From Actinomycetota bacterium (lineage in GTDB: Bacteria; Actinomycetota; Acidimicrobiia; Acidimicrobiales; Iamiaceae): a stretch of 12,977 bases of DNA. Where the stretch lies: assembly GCA_017882935.1 (NCBI GenBank), contig JADGOP010000020.1, positions 1-12,977 on the forward strand, written 5' to 3'. The notes under the pieces are model-generated. The model saw only the letters and a list, made by a program, of their open reading frames with translations. It was not told where the DNA came from and did no database searches. The position numbers and the translations under genes are program-made. This document shows, piece by piece, positions 6,404 through 12,977 of this stretch (positions are counted from its first letter, which is position 1; every line of letters begins with the position of its first letter).

Positions 6404-7240
6404 CTAGGCGGTGAAGCGGGCCGAGGCCCCGGCGCTCACGTCCATGACCGTGCCGGTGATGTGCTCGGCGCCTTCGTCGACGAGGTACAGCACCGCCCGG
6501 GTGACCTCCTCGGGCTCGAGCCACGGCACCGGCTGGAGGTGGAGGCCCGCCAGCACCGGCGCCAGGTCGTCGGCCGTCGGGTTCTCGAGGTCGGGGCGCA
6601 TCGTGTGGAACATGTTGTCGTTGAGGACCATCGGTGTGGCGATGTTCCCGGGCGCGACCGCGTTGACGGTGACGCCGACGTGCGCCAGGTCCTGCGACAC
6701 GGCCTTGACCAGCCCGATGACCCCCCACTTCGACGCGCAGTAGGCGGCGAGCGTGGGGTTCGAGGCCCGGCCCATCATCGAGGACACGGCCACGATCCGG
6801 CCCCACCGACGGTCGCGCATGCCCGGCGCCACCGCCCGCATGGTGTTGAAGGTGCCGGTGAGGTTGATGTCGACGATGTCGGACCAGGCCCCCGCCGACT
6901 GCTCGTAGATCAGCCCCATGCCCGACACGCCCGCGTTGGCGATGGCAATGTCGACCGACCCCAGCTCGGCGGTGACGTCGGCCACGATCGCGTGCAGCGC
7001 GTCGAGGTCGCGGACGTCGGCCTGGTGGGTGGTGCAGCGGACGCCCTCGGCCTCGACCAGCGCCTGCGTGGCCGCCAGGTCAGCGACGCTGGCCATGGGG
7101 TAGGCGATGGTGGCGACGTCGGCGCACCGGTCGACCAGCGCTACCGCCACGCCCCGCCGCGCGAGCGCGACCGCGTGGCTGCGTCCCTGCCCGCGGGCAC
7201 CTCCGGTGATCAGCGCGACGCGCCCCTCGAGTCCGGTCAT
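6404..7240 (-). CDS. Mycofactocin-coupled-type SDR oxidoreductase
   Basis: 278 residues from ATG 7240, with AGGGGA 5 nt upstream. It is a classical short-chain dehydrogenase: TGGARGQG at 12-19, ANAGVSG at 101-107, and a catalytic tetrad Asn126, Ser154, Tyr167 and Lys171. Its features match the mycofactocin-coupled subfamily (TIGR03971 type): GGARGQGRSHAVALAR, an extra segment after strand two (IAYPMASVADLAAT, 45-58), the MRPDLENPT block near 214-222 and PWLEPEEVTRAVLYL. In that subfamily NAD(H) stays bound and electrons pass to the peptide-derived redox cofactor mycofactocin. No mycofactocin biosynthesis gene (mftA-F) is in this window. The substrate, probably an alcohol, is unknown. It leads an operon with the SCO6745-like gene. 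Confidence 0.88.
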   Translation of the reverse strand: MTGLEGRVALITGGARGQGRSHAVALARRGVAVALVDRCADVATIAYPMASVADLAATQALVEAEGVRCTTHQADVRDLDALHAIVADVTAELGSVDIAIANAGVSGMGLIYEQSAGAWSDIVDINLTGTFNTMRAVAPGMRDRRWGRIVAVSSMMGRASNPTLAAYCASKWGVIGLVKAVSQDLAHVGVTVNAVAPGNIATPMVLNDNMFHTMRPDLENPTADDLAPVLAGLHLQPVPWLEPEEVTRAVLYLVDEGAEHITGTVMDVSAGASARFTA

Positions 7241-7291
7241 GGCATCCCCTTCAGGTCGCCTGCCCGGAGCCCACGGCTCGATCCCTTGGCG

Positions 7292-7323
7292 CTCCCGGGC
7301 CCGCCGGCGAGCGGGCCCGGGGG
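7292..7323 (-). terminator. Terminator hairpin after tRNA-Tyr
   Basis: Perfect 11-bp arms CCCGGGCCCGC (7294-7304) and GCGGGCCCGGG (7311-7321) enclose a 6-nt loop, with a further pair at 7292/7323. The hairpin begins about 10 nt beyond the 3' end of the minus-strand tRNA, so it probably ends that transcript before the SDR start at 7240. No T tract follows, as is common in high-GC actinomycetes. Confidence 0.65.
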
Positions 7324-7332
7324 TGCCGGGTG

Positions 7333-7413
7333 TGGTCCGGGAAGGATTTGAACCTTCGTAGCTTTCGCGACTGGTTTACAGCCAGTTCCCTTTGGCCGCT
7401 CGGGCACCGAACC
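7333..7413 (-). tRNA. tRNA-Tyr (anticodon GTA)
   Basis: An 81-nt class II tRNA folds on the minus strand. The acceptor stem is GGTTCGG/CCGGACC with one T-G wobble and discriminator A. The D stem is CCC/GGG. The anticodon stem is ACTGG/CCAGT with loop CTGTAAA, giving anticodon GTA at plus 7377-7379. A long variable arm (CGCGAAAGCTAC) follows, as expected for bacterial tRNA-Tyr. The T arm is GAAGG-TTCAAAT-CCTTC. The 3' CCA is not encoded (CAC follows), so it must be added after transcription. Confidence 0.96.
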
Positions 7414-7424
7414 AGGAACGGGAC

Positions 7425-7430
7425 AGTGTA
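7425..7430 (-). promoter_or_regulatory. -10 box of the tRNA-Tyr promoter
   Basis: On the minus strand TACACT lies 11 nt before the mature 5' end of tRNA-Tyr, a good actinobacterial -10 match for a stable-RNA gene. A TTGACG further upstream is 25 nt away, too far to serve as its -35. Confidence 0.5.
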
Positions 7431-7485
7431 GCGAAGGCCCGCGCGGCGCCGAACTCGTCAACCGACCCCACCCCACGGCCGCGGG

Positions 7486-7491
7486 TACGTT
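7486..7491 (+). promoter_or_regulatory. -10 box of a leaderless-type promoter for yajQ
   Basis: TACGTT fits TANNNT and ends 6 nt before the yajQ ATG at 7498. No ribosome binding site is visible in the gap, so the mRNA is probably leaderless. The promoter is divergent from the tRNA-Tyr promoter, within about 60 bp. Confidence 0.45.
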
Positions 7492-7497
7492 GTCGGC

Positions 7498-7986
7498 ATG
7501 CCGAGCTTCGATGTGGTTTCCGAGGTCGACCTCCAGGAGGTCCGCAACGCTGTCGACCAGGTCAGCCGTGAGGTGACGACCCGCTACGACTTCAAGAACA
7601 CCAACTCGTCGATCGAGCTCAACGACCACGAGATCAAGCTCCACGCCAACACCGAGGACCGCCTCGCGGCGCTGCGCGTGGTGCTCGAGGAGAAGCTGGT
7701 GCGCCGCAAGGTGTCGTTGAAGGCGGTCGACTACGGCAAGGTCGAGGAGGCGTCCGGGGGCACGGCCCGCCAGGTCGTCACCCTCAACGCGGGCATCTCG
7801 TCCGACAAGGCCCGCGAGCTCAACCGCTTCATCAAGGACCTGGGGCTCAAGGGCGTGCAGTCACAGGCGCAGGGCGACCAGCTCCGCGTCACCGGCAAGA
7901 AGCGCGACGACCTGCAGGCCGCCATCACCGCGCTGCGCGAGGGCGACTTCGGCGTACCGCTCCAGTTCGAGAACTTCCGCGACTGA
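7498..7986 (+). CDS. yajQ: YajQ-family nucleotide (cyclic-di-GMP)-binding protein
   Basis: 162 residues, full length for the family. The hallmark N-terminus MPSFDVVSEVDLQEVRNAVDQ, the RYDFKNTNSSIEL block (29-41), the central RRKVSLKAVDYGKVEEASGG (69-88), the IKDLGLKGVQSQ segment and the C-terminus FGVPLQFENFRD are all present. It consists of two ferredoxin-like halves. Relatives bind c-di-GMP (Xanthomonas XC_3703) or nucleotides/RNA; the role in actinomycetes is not settled. It is a single gene: divergent from tRNA-Tyr, convergent with htpX across a strong hairpin. The ATG is chosen because the family N-terminus begins exactly there. Confidence 0.95.
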   Translation: MPSFDVVSEVDLQEVRNAVDQVSREVTTRYDFKNTNSSIELNDHEIKLHANTEDRLAALRVVLEEKLVRRKVSLKAVDYGKVEEASGGTARQVVTLNAGISSDKARELNRFIKDLGLKGVQSQAQGDQLRVTGKKRDDLQAAITALREGDFGVPLQFENFRD

Positions 7987-8002
7987 CGGCACGGCACACG
8001 CG

Positions 8003-8034
8003 AGAGGAGCCGGTGGCGGACCACCGGCTCCTCT
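8003..8034. terminator. Bidirectional terminator hairpin between yajQ and htpX
   Basis: Perfect 14-bp arms AGAGGAGCCGGTGG (8003-8016) and CCACCGGCTCCTCT (8021-8034) close a CGGA tetraloop. The hairpin starts 16 nt after the yajQ stop and lies 53 nt beyond the htpX stop on the other strand. It is a stable stem without a T tract and most likely serves both convergent genes. Confidence 0.75.
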
Positions 8035-8087
8035 GCCACTGGGGAGTCACCACCCCGGCGAATCTGTGTATCCGCCCTGCCATGGTG

Positions 8088-8951
8088 CTACTCCTGCCAT
8101 GCACCGCCGCGCAAGCGCGCGATGCGGTCGTCGGTGGGCGGGTGTGTGCGGAAGAGGTTGCTGAAGCTGCTCGACTGCTTGCCCGGCTTCCCGGCCAGCG
8201 GGTTGATGATGTAGGCGGTGGCCATGGCGGGGTCGACCTTCATGGGGACCTGCTTGGCGTAGTGGTCGATCTTCAGCAGTGCCCGGGCCAGCGGTTCGCC
8301 GTCGCCGATGAGCTGCGCGCCGCTGCGGTCGGCCTCGTACTCGCGGCTGCGCGACAGGGCCATCTTGAGGAGGCCCGCGGCGAGCGGCGCCAGGATCATC
8401 ATCGCGATGAGCCCGAGGAAGTTGTCGTTGCGGTTGCGGCCGCCGCCACCGAAGAACATGCCGCCCCACATGGCCATGCGTGCGGCGAAGGTGATGCCCA
8501 TGGCCACCGCGGCCGCGACCGAGCCGATGAGGATGTCGCGGTTGCCGACGTGGCTGATCTCGTGGGCCAGGACGCCCCGCAGCTCGTCCCAGTCGAGGAC
8601 CTGGAGGATGCCCTGGGTGACCGCGACGGCGGCGTGGTTCGGGTTGCGGCCCGTGGCGAAGGCGTTGGGCTGCATCTCGGGGCTCACGTAGAGCTTCGGC
8701 ATGGGCATGCCGGCCCGCTCGGTGAGCTCGCGGACGACGGCGTAGTACTGCGGCATCTCCTGCTCGGTGACCGGCCGGGCGCGGGCAGCCTTGATGGCCA
8801 GCTTGTCGCTGAACCAGTACGAACCGCCCACGAGCACCAGCCCGAACAGCAGCCCGATGGCCAGGCCACCCTGCCCGAAGAAGGCGCCGATGCCCATGCA
8901 GAGGGCACCGAGCAGGGCCAGGAGCAGGACGGTCTTGAGGTTGTTCTTCAT
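8088..8951 (-). CDS. htpX: HtpX-type membrane zinc metalloprotease (M48B)
   Basis: 287 residues, the family's usual length, from ATG 8951 with GAGGAG 7 nt upstream. There are two N-terminal membrane segments (about 7-26 and 28-47) and a cytosolic protease domain. HEISH at 130-134 holds the zinc ligands His130 and His134 with catalytic Glu131, and the third ligand is Glu204 in [10 protein letters not shown]. Two more hydrophobic segments (about 140-160 and 178-198) flank a Gly-rich [13 protein letters not shown] stretch. The motif [13 protein letters not shown] near the C-terminus is typical. The enzyme degrades damaged or misfolded membrane proteins alongside FtsH. The 5' leader contains a short hairpin (ACAGCG/CGCTGT, 8972-8987) and a possible -10, TACCCT, at 8993-8998. 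An IS110 remnant lies immediately upstream. Confidence 0.96.
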   Translation of the reverse strand: MKNNLKTVLLLALLGALCMGIGAFFGQGGLAIGLLFGLVLVGGSYWFSDKLAIKAARARPVTEQEMPQYYAVVRELTERAGMPMPKLYVSPEMQPNAFATGRNPNHAAVAVTQGILQVLDWDELRGVLAHEISHVGNRDILIGSVAAAVAMGITFAARMAMWGGMFFGGGGRNRNDNFLGLIAMMILAPLAAGLLKMALSRSREYEADRSGAQLIGDGEPLARALLKIDHYAKQVPMKVDPAMATAYIINPLAGKPGKQSSSFSNLFRTHPPTDDRIARLRGGAWQE

Positions 8952-9073
8952 GCAGATCTCCTCGGCTCCGCACAGCGGGAGCGCTGTTCCTCAGGGTACC
9001 GGCGCCGCCGAAAGCACGACTAAGGGCAGTCGACCCGCGAACCAGCAGCTCAGACATCCCACGTGCGGGAGTG

Positions 9074-9994
9074 TCAAGCGGCGATGTCGGTGCGGTGCGC
9101 CCAGGCAGTCGCTTCGTCGTAGGGGGTGCGGGGTCGGAGGCAGCCGTGGAGGATGGCGACGAGGCGGTTGGCGACGACGCGCAGGGCGCCGCTGTGGGTG
9201 TCGCCAGCCGCGCGTCGGTGGTCATAGAGGGCGCGGGCGCCGGGTGATCGGGTGATCGCGTTGAACGCCCAGCGGTGGAGGGCGTCCGCGAGGCGGCGGT
9301 TGCGGATGTGGCGGGCCCGCACGATGCGTCTGGTCCCGGACGCGACGGTCAGGGGGCTGGTGCCGCTGGCGGCCCCCGCGTCGCAGCGCGGCAGCGATCT
9401 TCGACAACGACAGCGTCTTGCCCAGCTCGGGAGTCGGAGCGATCCCCAGCACCGACACCGCGTCGGCGTGGGCGACGTCATCGAAGGCTCCGAGGGCCGC
9501 GGGGTAGAACCCACGCAACGCAGACCGGACCTGGTTCGCGAGGCGGCGACGAGACCAGATCGCGGACTGATGCGACCGGGCCACCAACTTGATCGCCTCC
9601 GCGAGATCACTGTCAGCAGCGACGGGGCGGTGCTGGTGGGCGTCGGTGCGAACCATGTCGGCGAGCACCTTGGCATCACCCGGATCGGACTCCGCGCCCG
9701 ACACCCGATGCCGGTCGCGGCAGCGGTCCACGCCCAGCGGGTTCACCGCCAACACCCGATACCCGACCGCCACCAAGGCCCGCACCAACAAGCCGCGGTC
9801 AGTCTCGATCCCCACGATCACCTCCGGGTCCTCGTCGAGCTCGACGGGGATCGCCCGACCGATCAGGTCATGGACCTTCGCGATCCCCGCCAGGTCATTG
9901 GACACCCGGCCCTTCGACAGCACCCGCCATCGGTCCCCATCACGCACACGTCGTGATGGTCCTCCGCCCAATCGACACCCACGAACAGCTGCAC
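9074..9994 (-). pseudogene. IS110-family transposase, broken by a frameshift and an internal deletion
   Basis: Three reading frames together spell one DEDD transposase. From GTG 9994 comes QLFVGVDWAEDHHDVCVMGTDG with Asp8. Near 9925-9928 one base appears missing (GATGGCGGG where GATGGCCGGG would keep frame), and reading resumes as VLSKGRVSNDLAGIAKVHDL. This part holds GIETDRG (about Glu65) and SDPGDAKVLADM (about Asp105 and Asp108), completing the DEDD set. Near 9370-9380 the frame changes again, from SKIAAALRR directly into GTSPLTVASGTRRIV, the Transposase_20 part with its candidate nucleophilic serine, ending at TGA 9074. Relatives have roughly 90-100 more residues between these two points, including the coiled coil, so a segment is lost. 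About 306 residues remain of about 400; no active enzyme is expected. Confidence 0.9.
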
Positions 9995-10020
9995 CGTCCC
10001 ACACCTCCAGCTCGACAACG

Positions 10021-10174
10021 GGGTGAGCAAGGAAGACCGTGCAGCTGACTCATGGATCTGGTGCTCGCAACGGCACGTCATCCCACCTGCTGTTCGCGGA
10101 CCTTCCCAAGAAGCCTCCGGGGGCACGGTCTGAGCACAGCACTCAACCGGTGCAGTCGGAGAAAGTGCTCACCC
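10021..10174 (-). ncRNA. Candidate IS110 bridge RNA (possibly decayed)
   Basis: The non-coding segment directly upstream of the transposase start shows nested long-range pairing. The outer 9-bp helix is GGGTGAGCA (10021-10029) with TGCTCACCC (10166-10174). The inner 9-bp helix is AGACCGTGC (10034-10042) with GCACGGTCT (10123-10131). Inside it are short hairpins such as CTTC-TTGG-GAAG (about 10102-10113) and GTGC/GCAC (10061-10076). IS110-group elements encode a bridge RNA of about 150-200 nt at this position, transcribed in the transposase direction, with loops that guide target and donor DNA. Position, length and nested structure fit. The loop specificities cannot be read here. Confidence 0.5.
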
Positions 10175-10221
10175 GAAAGCCGCTCAGGACCCAGCCTCTC
10201 ACGACGACCAGGCGACACCCA

Positions 10222-10713
10222 TTAGTCGTAGTAGCCGGAGTGCACGTAGACGCAGGGGATGCCCTCGGCCCGGAACATGTCGACGTTGCGACGGTCGTCC
10301 TCGAACGCCAGTCGCGGCTCGAAGCCGAAGGTGCGCAGCTCCTCGACGGTGTCCTTCTTGTAGCTGCGCGACGCGCTGAAGTCGTCCCAGTCGCGCATCA
10401 CCAGCAGGTCCCAGCGGAGCCCGTAGCGGTGCAGCCAGCCGAGCGTCTGGGGCTGCACCCGGATGGGGCGCGCGGTGAGCAGCACCACGTGCAGGTCGGG
10501 GTCGAGGACGCTGAGCAGTCGGCCGGTCTCGTCGATGAGCGGGTCGTCGCCGCACGCCTCGAAGAAGGCGTCCCAGTTGCGGAACGGCCGGTCGAGGTAG
10601 TGCTGGCGCCCCGCGGCGTCGGACAGCACGCCGTCGAGGTCGAACACCACCGCTGGGCCGGGCTCGACGCGACCGTCGCGCCAGCACCAGTTGAGGGGGT
10701 CGCGCACCCTCAC
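10222..10713 (-). CDS. Small HAD-superfamily phosphatase (PNKP/acid-phosphatase-like)
   Basis: 163 residues from a GTG that overlaps the acs stop by 4 nt (GTGA), so translation is probably coupled to acs. The HAD motifs are in order. Motif I is [11 protein letters not shown] with Asp25 (nucleophile) and Asp27; motif II is LLTARP with Thr80; motif III is a Lys at 119/120 in SYKKDT; motif IV is [10 protein letters not shown] with Glu138, Asp139 and Asp140. The compact size and TARP motif resemble the 3'-phosphatase domain of polynucleotide kinase-phosphatase and class III HAD phosphatases. It should remove phosphate from a small molecule or a nucleic-acid end; the substrate is unknown. The IS110 remnant begins roughly 35 bp downstream, so any further gene of the operon may have been separated from it. 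Confidence 0.85.
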   Translation of the reverse strand: MRVRDPLNWCWRDGRVEPGPAVVFDLDGVLSDAAGRQHYLDRPFRNWDAFFEACGDDPLIDETGRLLSVLDPDLHVVLLTARPIRVQPQTLGWLHRYGLRWDLLVMRDWDDFSASRSYKKDTVEELRTFGFEPRLAFEDDRRNVDMFRAEGIPCVYVHSGYYD

Positions 10714-12698
10714 TCGTCCTGCGGGATGGCGTCGGCGCGGCGCCGGATCTCGTCGACCACATTGGGGTCGGCCAGCGTGGTGGTGTCGCCGAGGTCGCGA
10801 CCCTCGGCCACGTCGCGGAGCAGGCGCCGCATGATCTTGCCGCTGCGGGTCTTGGGGAGGTCGTCGGTGAAGACGATGGTGCGCGGCCGCGAGATCTTGC
10901 CGATCTTCTCGGCGACGTGGTCGCGCAGCTCCTCGCCCAGGCCGGGGCCCACCTTCGTGCTGCCCTTCACCGTCACGAAGGCCACGATGGCCTGGCCGGT
11001 GGTGTCGTCCTTGGCCCCGACCACCGCGGCCTCGGCCACGCGCGGGTCGTCGACCAGCGCAGACTCGACCTCGGTGGTGGAGATGCGGTGGCCCGACACG
11101 TTCATGACGTCGTCGACGCGCCCGATGACCCAGAGGTAGCCGTCGGCGTCGACCTTGGCCCCGTCGCCCGCGAAGTAGCGGCCCGGGAAGCGACCCCAGT
11201 AGGTGTCGAAGTAGCGCTCGGGATCGCCCCAGATGCCCCGCAGCATCGACGGCCAGGGGTGGGTGAGCGTGAGGTAGCCACCGCCCTGCGCCACGGGCTC
11301 ACCGACGTCGTCGACGACCTCGGCCCCGATGCCCGGCAGGGGGAAGGTGGCCGAGCCCGGCTTGGTGGTGGTGGCCCCGGGAAGCGGCGAGATCATGATG
11401 GCGCCCGTCTCGGTCTGCCACCACGTGTCGACGATGGGGCAGCGCTCGGCCCCGATGTTCTGGTGGTACCAGATCCACGCCTCGGGGTTGATGGGCTCGC
11501 CCACCGTCCCGAGCACCCGCAGGCTCGACAGGTCGTGCTTCTGCGGCCCCTCGACGCCCCACTTCATGAAGGTGCGGATGGCCGTGGGTGCGGTGTAGAG
11601 GGTGGTGACCTTGTACTTCTCGACGATCGACCAGAAGCGGTCGCGCCCGGGTGCGTCGGGCGTGCCCTCGTACATCACCGAGGTGGCGCGGTTGGCGAGC
11701 GGCCCGTAGACGATGTAGCTGTGGCCGGTGACCCAGCCCACGTCGGCGGCGCACCAGTACACGTCGTCGTCGGGGTGCAGGTCGAACACGTACTTGTGCG
11801 TGAACGCCACCTGCGTGAGGTAGCCGCCGGTCGTGTGCATGATGCCCTTGGGCTTGGCCGTGGTGCCCGAGGTGTAGAGCAGGAAGAGCAGGTCCTCGCT
11901 GTCCATCGGCTCACAGGGGCACTCGGGTGCGGCCGCCGCGATGAGGTCGTGGAACCAGTGGTCGCGCCCCTCGGTCATGGCGATGGGCGTGTCGTCGCCG
12001 GACGAGCCGGTGCGCTGCACCACCACCACGTGGTCGACCGACGGGCAGTTCGCCACCGCCACGTCGACGCTCGGCTTCAGGAGCGAGGCCTGGCCGCGCC
12101 GCCAGCCACCGTCGGCCGTGATGACGACCTTGCACTCGGCGTCGTTGATGCGGTCAGCCAGGGCGTCGGCCGAGAAGCCCCCGAACACCACCGAGTGGGC
12201 CGCGCCGATGCGGGCACAGGCGAGCATGGCGAGCGGCAGCTCGGGGATCATGGGCATGTAGATGGCGACGCGGTCGCCCTTCGCGACGCCCAGGCCCTTC
12301 AGGGCGTTGGCGAAGCGCTGCACCTCGCCGAGCATCGTGCGGTAGGTGAGGGTGCGGGTGTCGCCGGGCTCGCCCTCCCAGTGCAGCGCCACCTGGTCGC
12401 CGTGGCCGGCCTCGACGTGCCGGTCGAGGCAGTTGTACGACACGTTGAGCTTGCCGCCGACGAACCACTTGGCGAACGGCAGCTCCCACTCGTTGACGGT
12501 GTGCCACGGCTCCGACCAGGTCACGAGCTCGGCCGCCTGCCGCGCCCAGAAGGCCTCGTAGTCGGCGTTGGCCTCGTCGTGCAGCTCGGTGCCGGCCACG
12601 AGTGCCCGTTCCTTGGCGGGGGCGGGCGGTGGGAAGGTGCGGTTCTCGAGGAGGAAGTCCTCGATGGTGGCGGGGCCGGTCCTGGGCTCGTCGGGCAT
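10710..12698 (-). CDS. acs: Acetyl-CoA synthetase
   Basis: 662 residues from ATG 12698, preceded by GAGGAG 5 nt upstream; an ATG 7 codons earlier lacks such a site. It converts acetate, ATP and CoA to acetyl-CoA through acetyl-AMP. Landmarks are the N-terminal [19 protein letters not shown] block, the P-loop-like [34 protein letters not shown], the acetate-pocket sequence DTWWQTETG (its tryptophan restricts acyl size), the hinge-region [13 protein letters not shown], and the C-terminal [14 protein letters not shown]. The last contains the catalytic lysine (about Lys621) that acetyltransferases modify to switch the enzyme off. The length is that of typical Acs. It heads a two-gene unit with the HAD phosphatase. 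Confidence 0.97.
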   Translation of the reverse strand: MPDEPRTGPATIEDFLLENRTFPPPAPAKERALVAGTELHDEANADYEAFWARQAAELVTWSEPWHTVNEWELPFAKWFVGGKLNVSYNCLDRHVEAGHGDQVALHWEGEPGDTRTLTYRTMLGEVQRFANALKGLGVAKGDRVAIYMPMIPELPLAMLACARIGAAHSVVFGGFSADALADRINDAECKVVITADGGWRRGQASLLKPSVDVAVANCPSVDHVVVVQRTGSSGDDTPIAMTEGRDHWFHDLIAAAAPECPCEPMDSEDLLFLLYTSGTTAKPKGIMHTTGGYLTQVAFTHKYVFDLHPDDDVYWCAADVGWVTGHSYIVYGPLANRATSVMYEGTPDAPGRDRFWSIVEKYKVTTLYTAPTAIRTFMKWGVEGPQKHDLSSLRVLGTVGEPINPEAWIWYHQNIGAERCPIVDTWWQTETGAIMISPLPGATTTKPGSATFPLPGIGAEVVDDVGEPVAQGGGYLTLTHPWPSMLRGIWGDPERYFDTYWGRFPGRYFAGDGAKVDADGYLWVIGRVDDVMNVSGHRISTTEVESALVDDPRVAEAAVVGAKDDTTGQAIVAFVTVKGSTKVGPGLGEELRDHVAEKIGKISRPRTIVFTDDLPKTRSGKIMRRLLRDVAEGRDLGDTTTLADPNVVDEIRRRADAIPQDE

Positions 12699-12721
12699 GG
12701 CGTCTCCTCGGCAATCCACGG

Positions 12722-12755
12722 CGGCGCGGCACCGCGCCGAACGGGCCGCACCTTA
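12722..12755 (-). promoter_or_regulatory. acs promoter -10 and leader hairpin
   Basis: On the minus strand TAAGGT (12750-12755) fits the TANNNT -10 pattern, about 52 nt before the acs ATG. Downstream of it, in the presumed leader, 8-bp arms CGGCGCGG/CCGCGCCG (12722-12729 and 12732-12739) form a compact palindrome that could be a hairpin or operator. The rest of the 170-bp gap between acs and the next stop shows nothing else clear. Confidence 0.35.
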
Positions 12756-12827
12756 CCGACCCGGCACGACGGGACGCCGGGCCGGGCGGGTGGGTGTCAG
12801 GGGGTGACGACGCCGAGGTGACGCCGA

Positions 12828-12858
12828 CCGCCCGCGCCCGCGCGGCGCGGACGGGCGG
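12828..12858 (-). terminator. Possible GC-rich terminator after the right-edge gene
   Basis: Perfect 7-bp arms CCGCCCG (12828-12834) and CGGGCGG (12852-12858) enclose a GC-rich 17-nt spacer that can pair further. It starts 12 nt past the TAG of the minus-strand gene entering from the right, a plausible terminator position. There is no T tract, and in DNA this GC-rich such arms can occur by chance. Confidence 0.35.
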
Positions 12859-12870
12859 ACCGACGAGTGG

Positions 12871-12977
12871 CTAGCCGGTGAACGTGGCTTCGGCCGCGAT
12901 GGGGGTGGCCGGGGCGGCCGCCGGCACCGTGGTCGTGGTGGCGGCCGCGATGGTGGTGGTCGGGGCGATCGTCGTGG
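12871..12977 (-). CDS. C-terminal fragment of a Thr/Ala/Pro-rich protein (cut by window edge)
   Basis: On the minus strand 34 codons are open from the right edge to TAG at 12871-12873. The readable tail is low complexity, with TTIAPTTTIAAATTTTVPAA followed by APATPIAAEATFTG at the end. Such Thr/Ala/Pro linkers are typical of exported or cell-wall-associated actinobacterial proteins, as spacers next to the wall or a domain. The extreme C-terminus resembles a sortase-like xxFTG ending but no hydrophobic segment follows, so anchoring is not supported. The start, full length and function lie outside the window. Confidence 0.5.
   Translation of the reverse strand, partial: TTIAPTTTIAAATTTTVPAAAPATPIAAEATFTG

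Larger units (their letters stand above)
9044..10186 (-). mobile_element. Degenerate IS110-family insertion sequence (approximate ends)
   Basis: This covers a broken IS110 transposase and about 190 bp of structured non-coding DNA ahead of it. IS110 elements lack terminal inverted repeats, so the ends are estimated. A near-repeat in the same orientation, AGCAGCTCAGAC at 9044 and AGCCGCTCAGGAC at 10178, may mark core sites on each side. The resulting 1.14 kb equals a typical 1.4-kb element minus the inferred internal loss. It lies between the acs-HAD operon and htpX and interrupts no recognisable gene. The family is clear; the exact ends are a guess. Confidence 0.6.

Noticed and set aside
10917..12821. 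634-residue plus-strand open frame opposite acs
   Set aside because: It mirrors acs in a high-GC antisense frame and has no recognisable motif. The minus strand encodes a complete, well-conserved Acs.
12871..12915. Sortase-type anchoring signal in the ATFTG ending
   Set aside because: The protein stops right after the motif, with no hydrophobic segment or positive tail, so the sorting signal is incomplete.
1..12977. CRISPR array, rRNA genes, phage or toxin-antitoxin modules
   Set aside because: No regularly spaced direct repeats and no rRNA-like or phage-like sequence were seen; the only mobile DNA recognised is the IS110 remnant.

Overview
This is a high-GC window that looks like an actinomycete (Actinomycetota) chromosome. 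The support is strong GC bias at third codon positions, several GTG starts, -10-like TANNNT boxes 6-7 nt before start codons (leaderless-type promoters), a mycofactocin-type SDR, an SCO6745-type protein and a steroid-type acyl-CoA dehydrogenase pair. The Thr/Ala/Pro-rich protein tail at the right edge would suit Acidimicrobiia, but the class is an inference.

Left part (1-5431), lipid or steroid-type acyl-CoA metabolism. Two minus-strand acyl-CoA dehydrogenase genes are adjacent (start 2127, then start 943 running off the left edge). The first resembles the catalytic FadE29/ChsE2 subunit and the second the non-catalytic FadE28/ChsE1 subunit of the mycobacterial alpha2-beta2 steroid side-chain dehydrogenases. 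A perfect 14-bp palindrome matching the published KstR consensus (TnnAACnnGTTnnA) lies at 2190-2203 in front of them, between this operon and a divergent FKBP-type prolyl isomerase gene (2257-2625). Next is a minus-strand pair with a GTGA overlap: an APH-like phosphotransferase and a VOC/glyoxalase-fold protein. A zinc alcohol dehydrogenase (4382-5431) is divergent from this pair across a region with an inverted repeat.

Middle (5432-8951). A perfect 53-bp palindrome separates the alcohol dehydrogenase from a convergent two-gene operon: a mycofactocin-coupled-type SDR followed by an SCO6745-like protein. A minus-strand tRNA-Tyr(GTA) with its own terminator hairpin and -10 box follows, then yajQ (plus) and htpX (minus), which converge on a 14-bp-stem terminator.

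Right part (8952-12977). A decayed IS110-family element, roughly 9044-10186, carries a transposase broken by a single-base frameshift and an internal deletion. Upstream of the transposase start, nested perfect 9-bp helices outline a candidate bridge RNA (about 10021-10174). Beyond it is a minus-strand operon of acetyl-CoA synthetase (acs) and a small HAD phosphatase, with a GTGA overlap. The window ends in the C-terminal tail of another minus-strand protein.

By inference, the metabolic genes fit together as follows: acyl-CoA dehydrogenases, dehydrogenases and accessory enzymes act on CoA-linked lipids or alcohols, and Acs feeds acetate into the acetyl-CoA pool. Only the acyl-CoA dehydrogenase operon shows sequence evidence for a specific regulator type.
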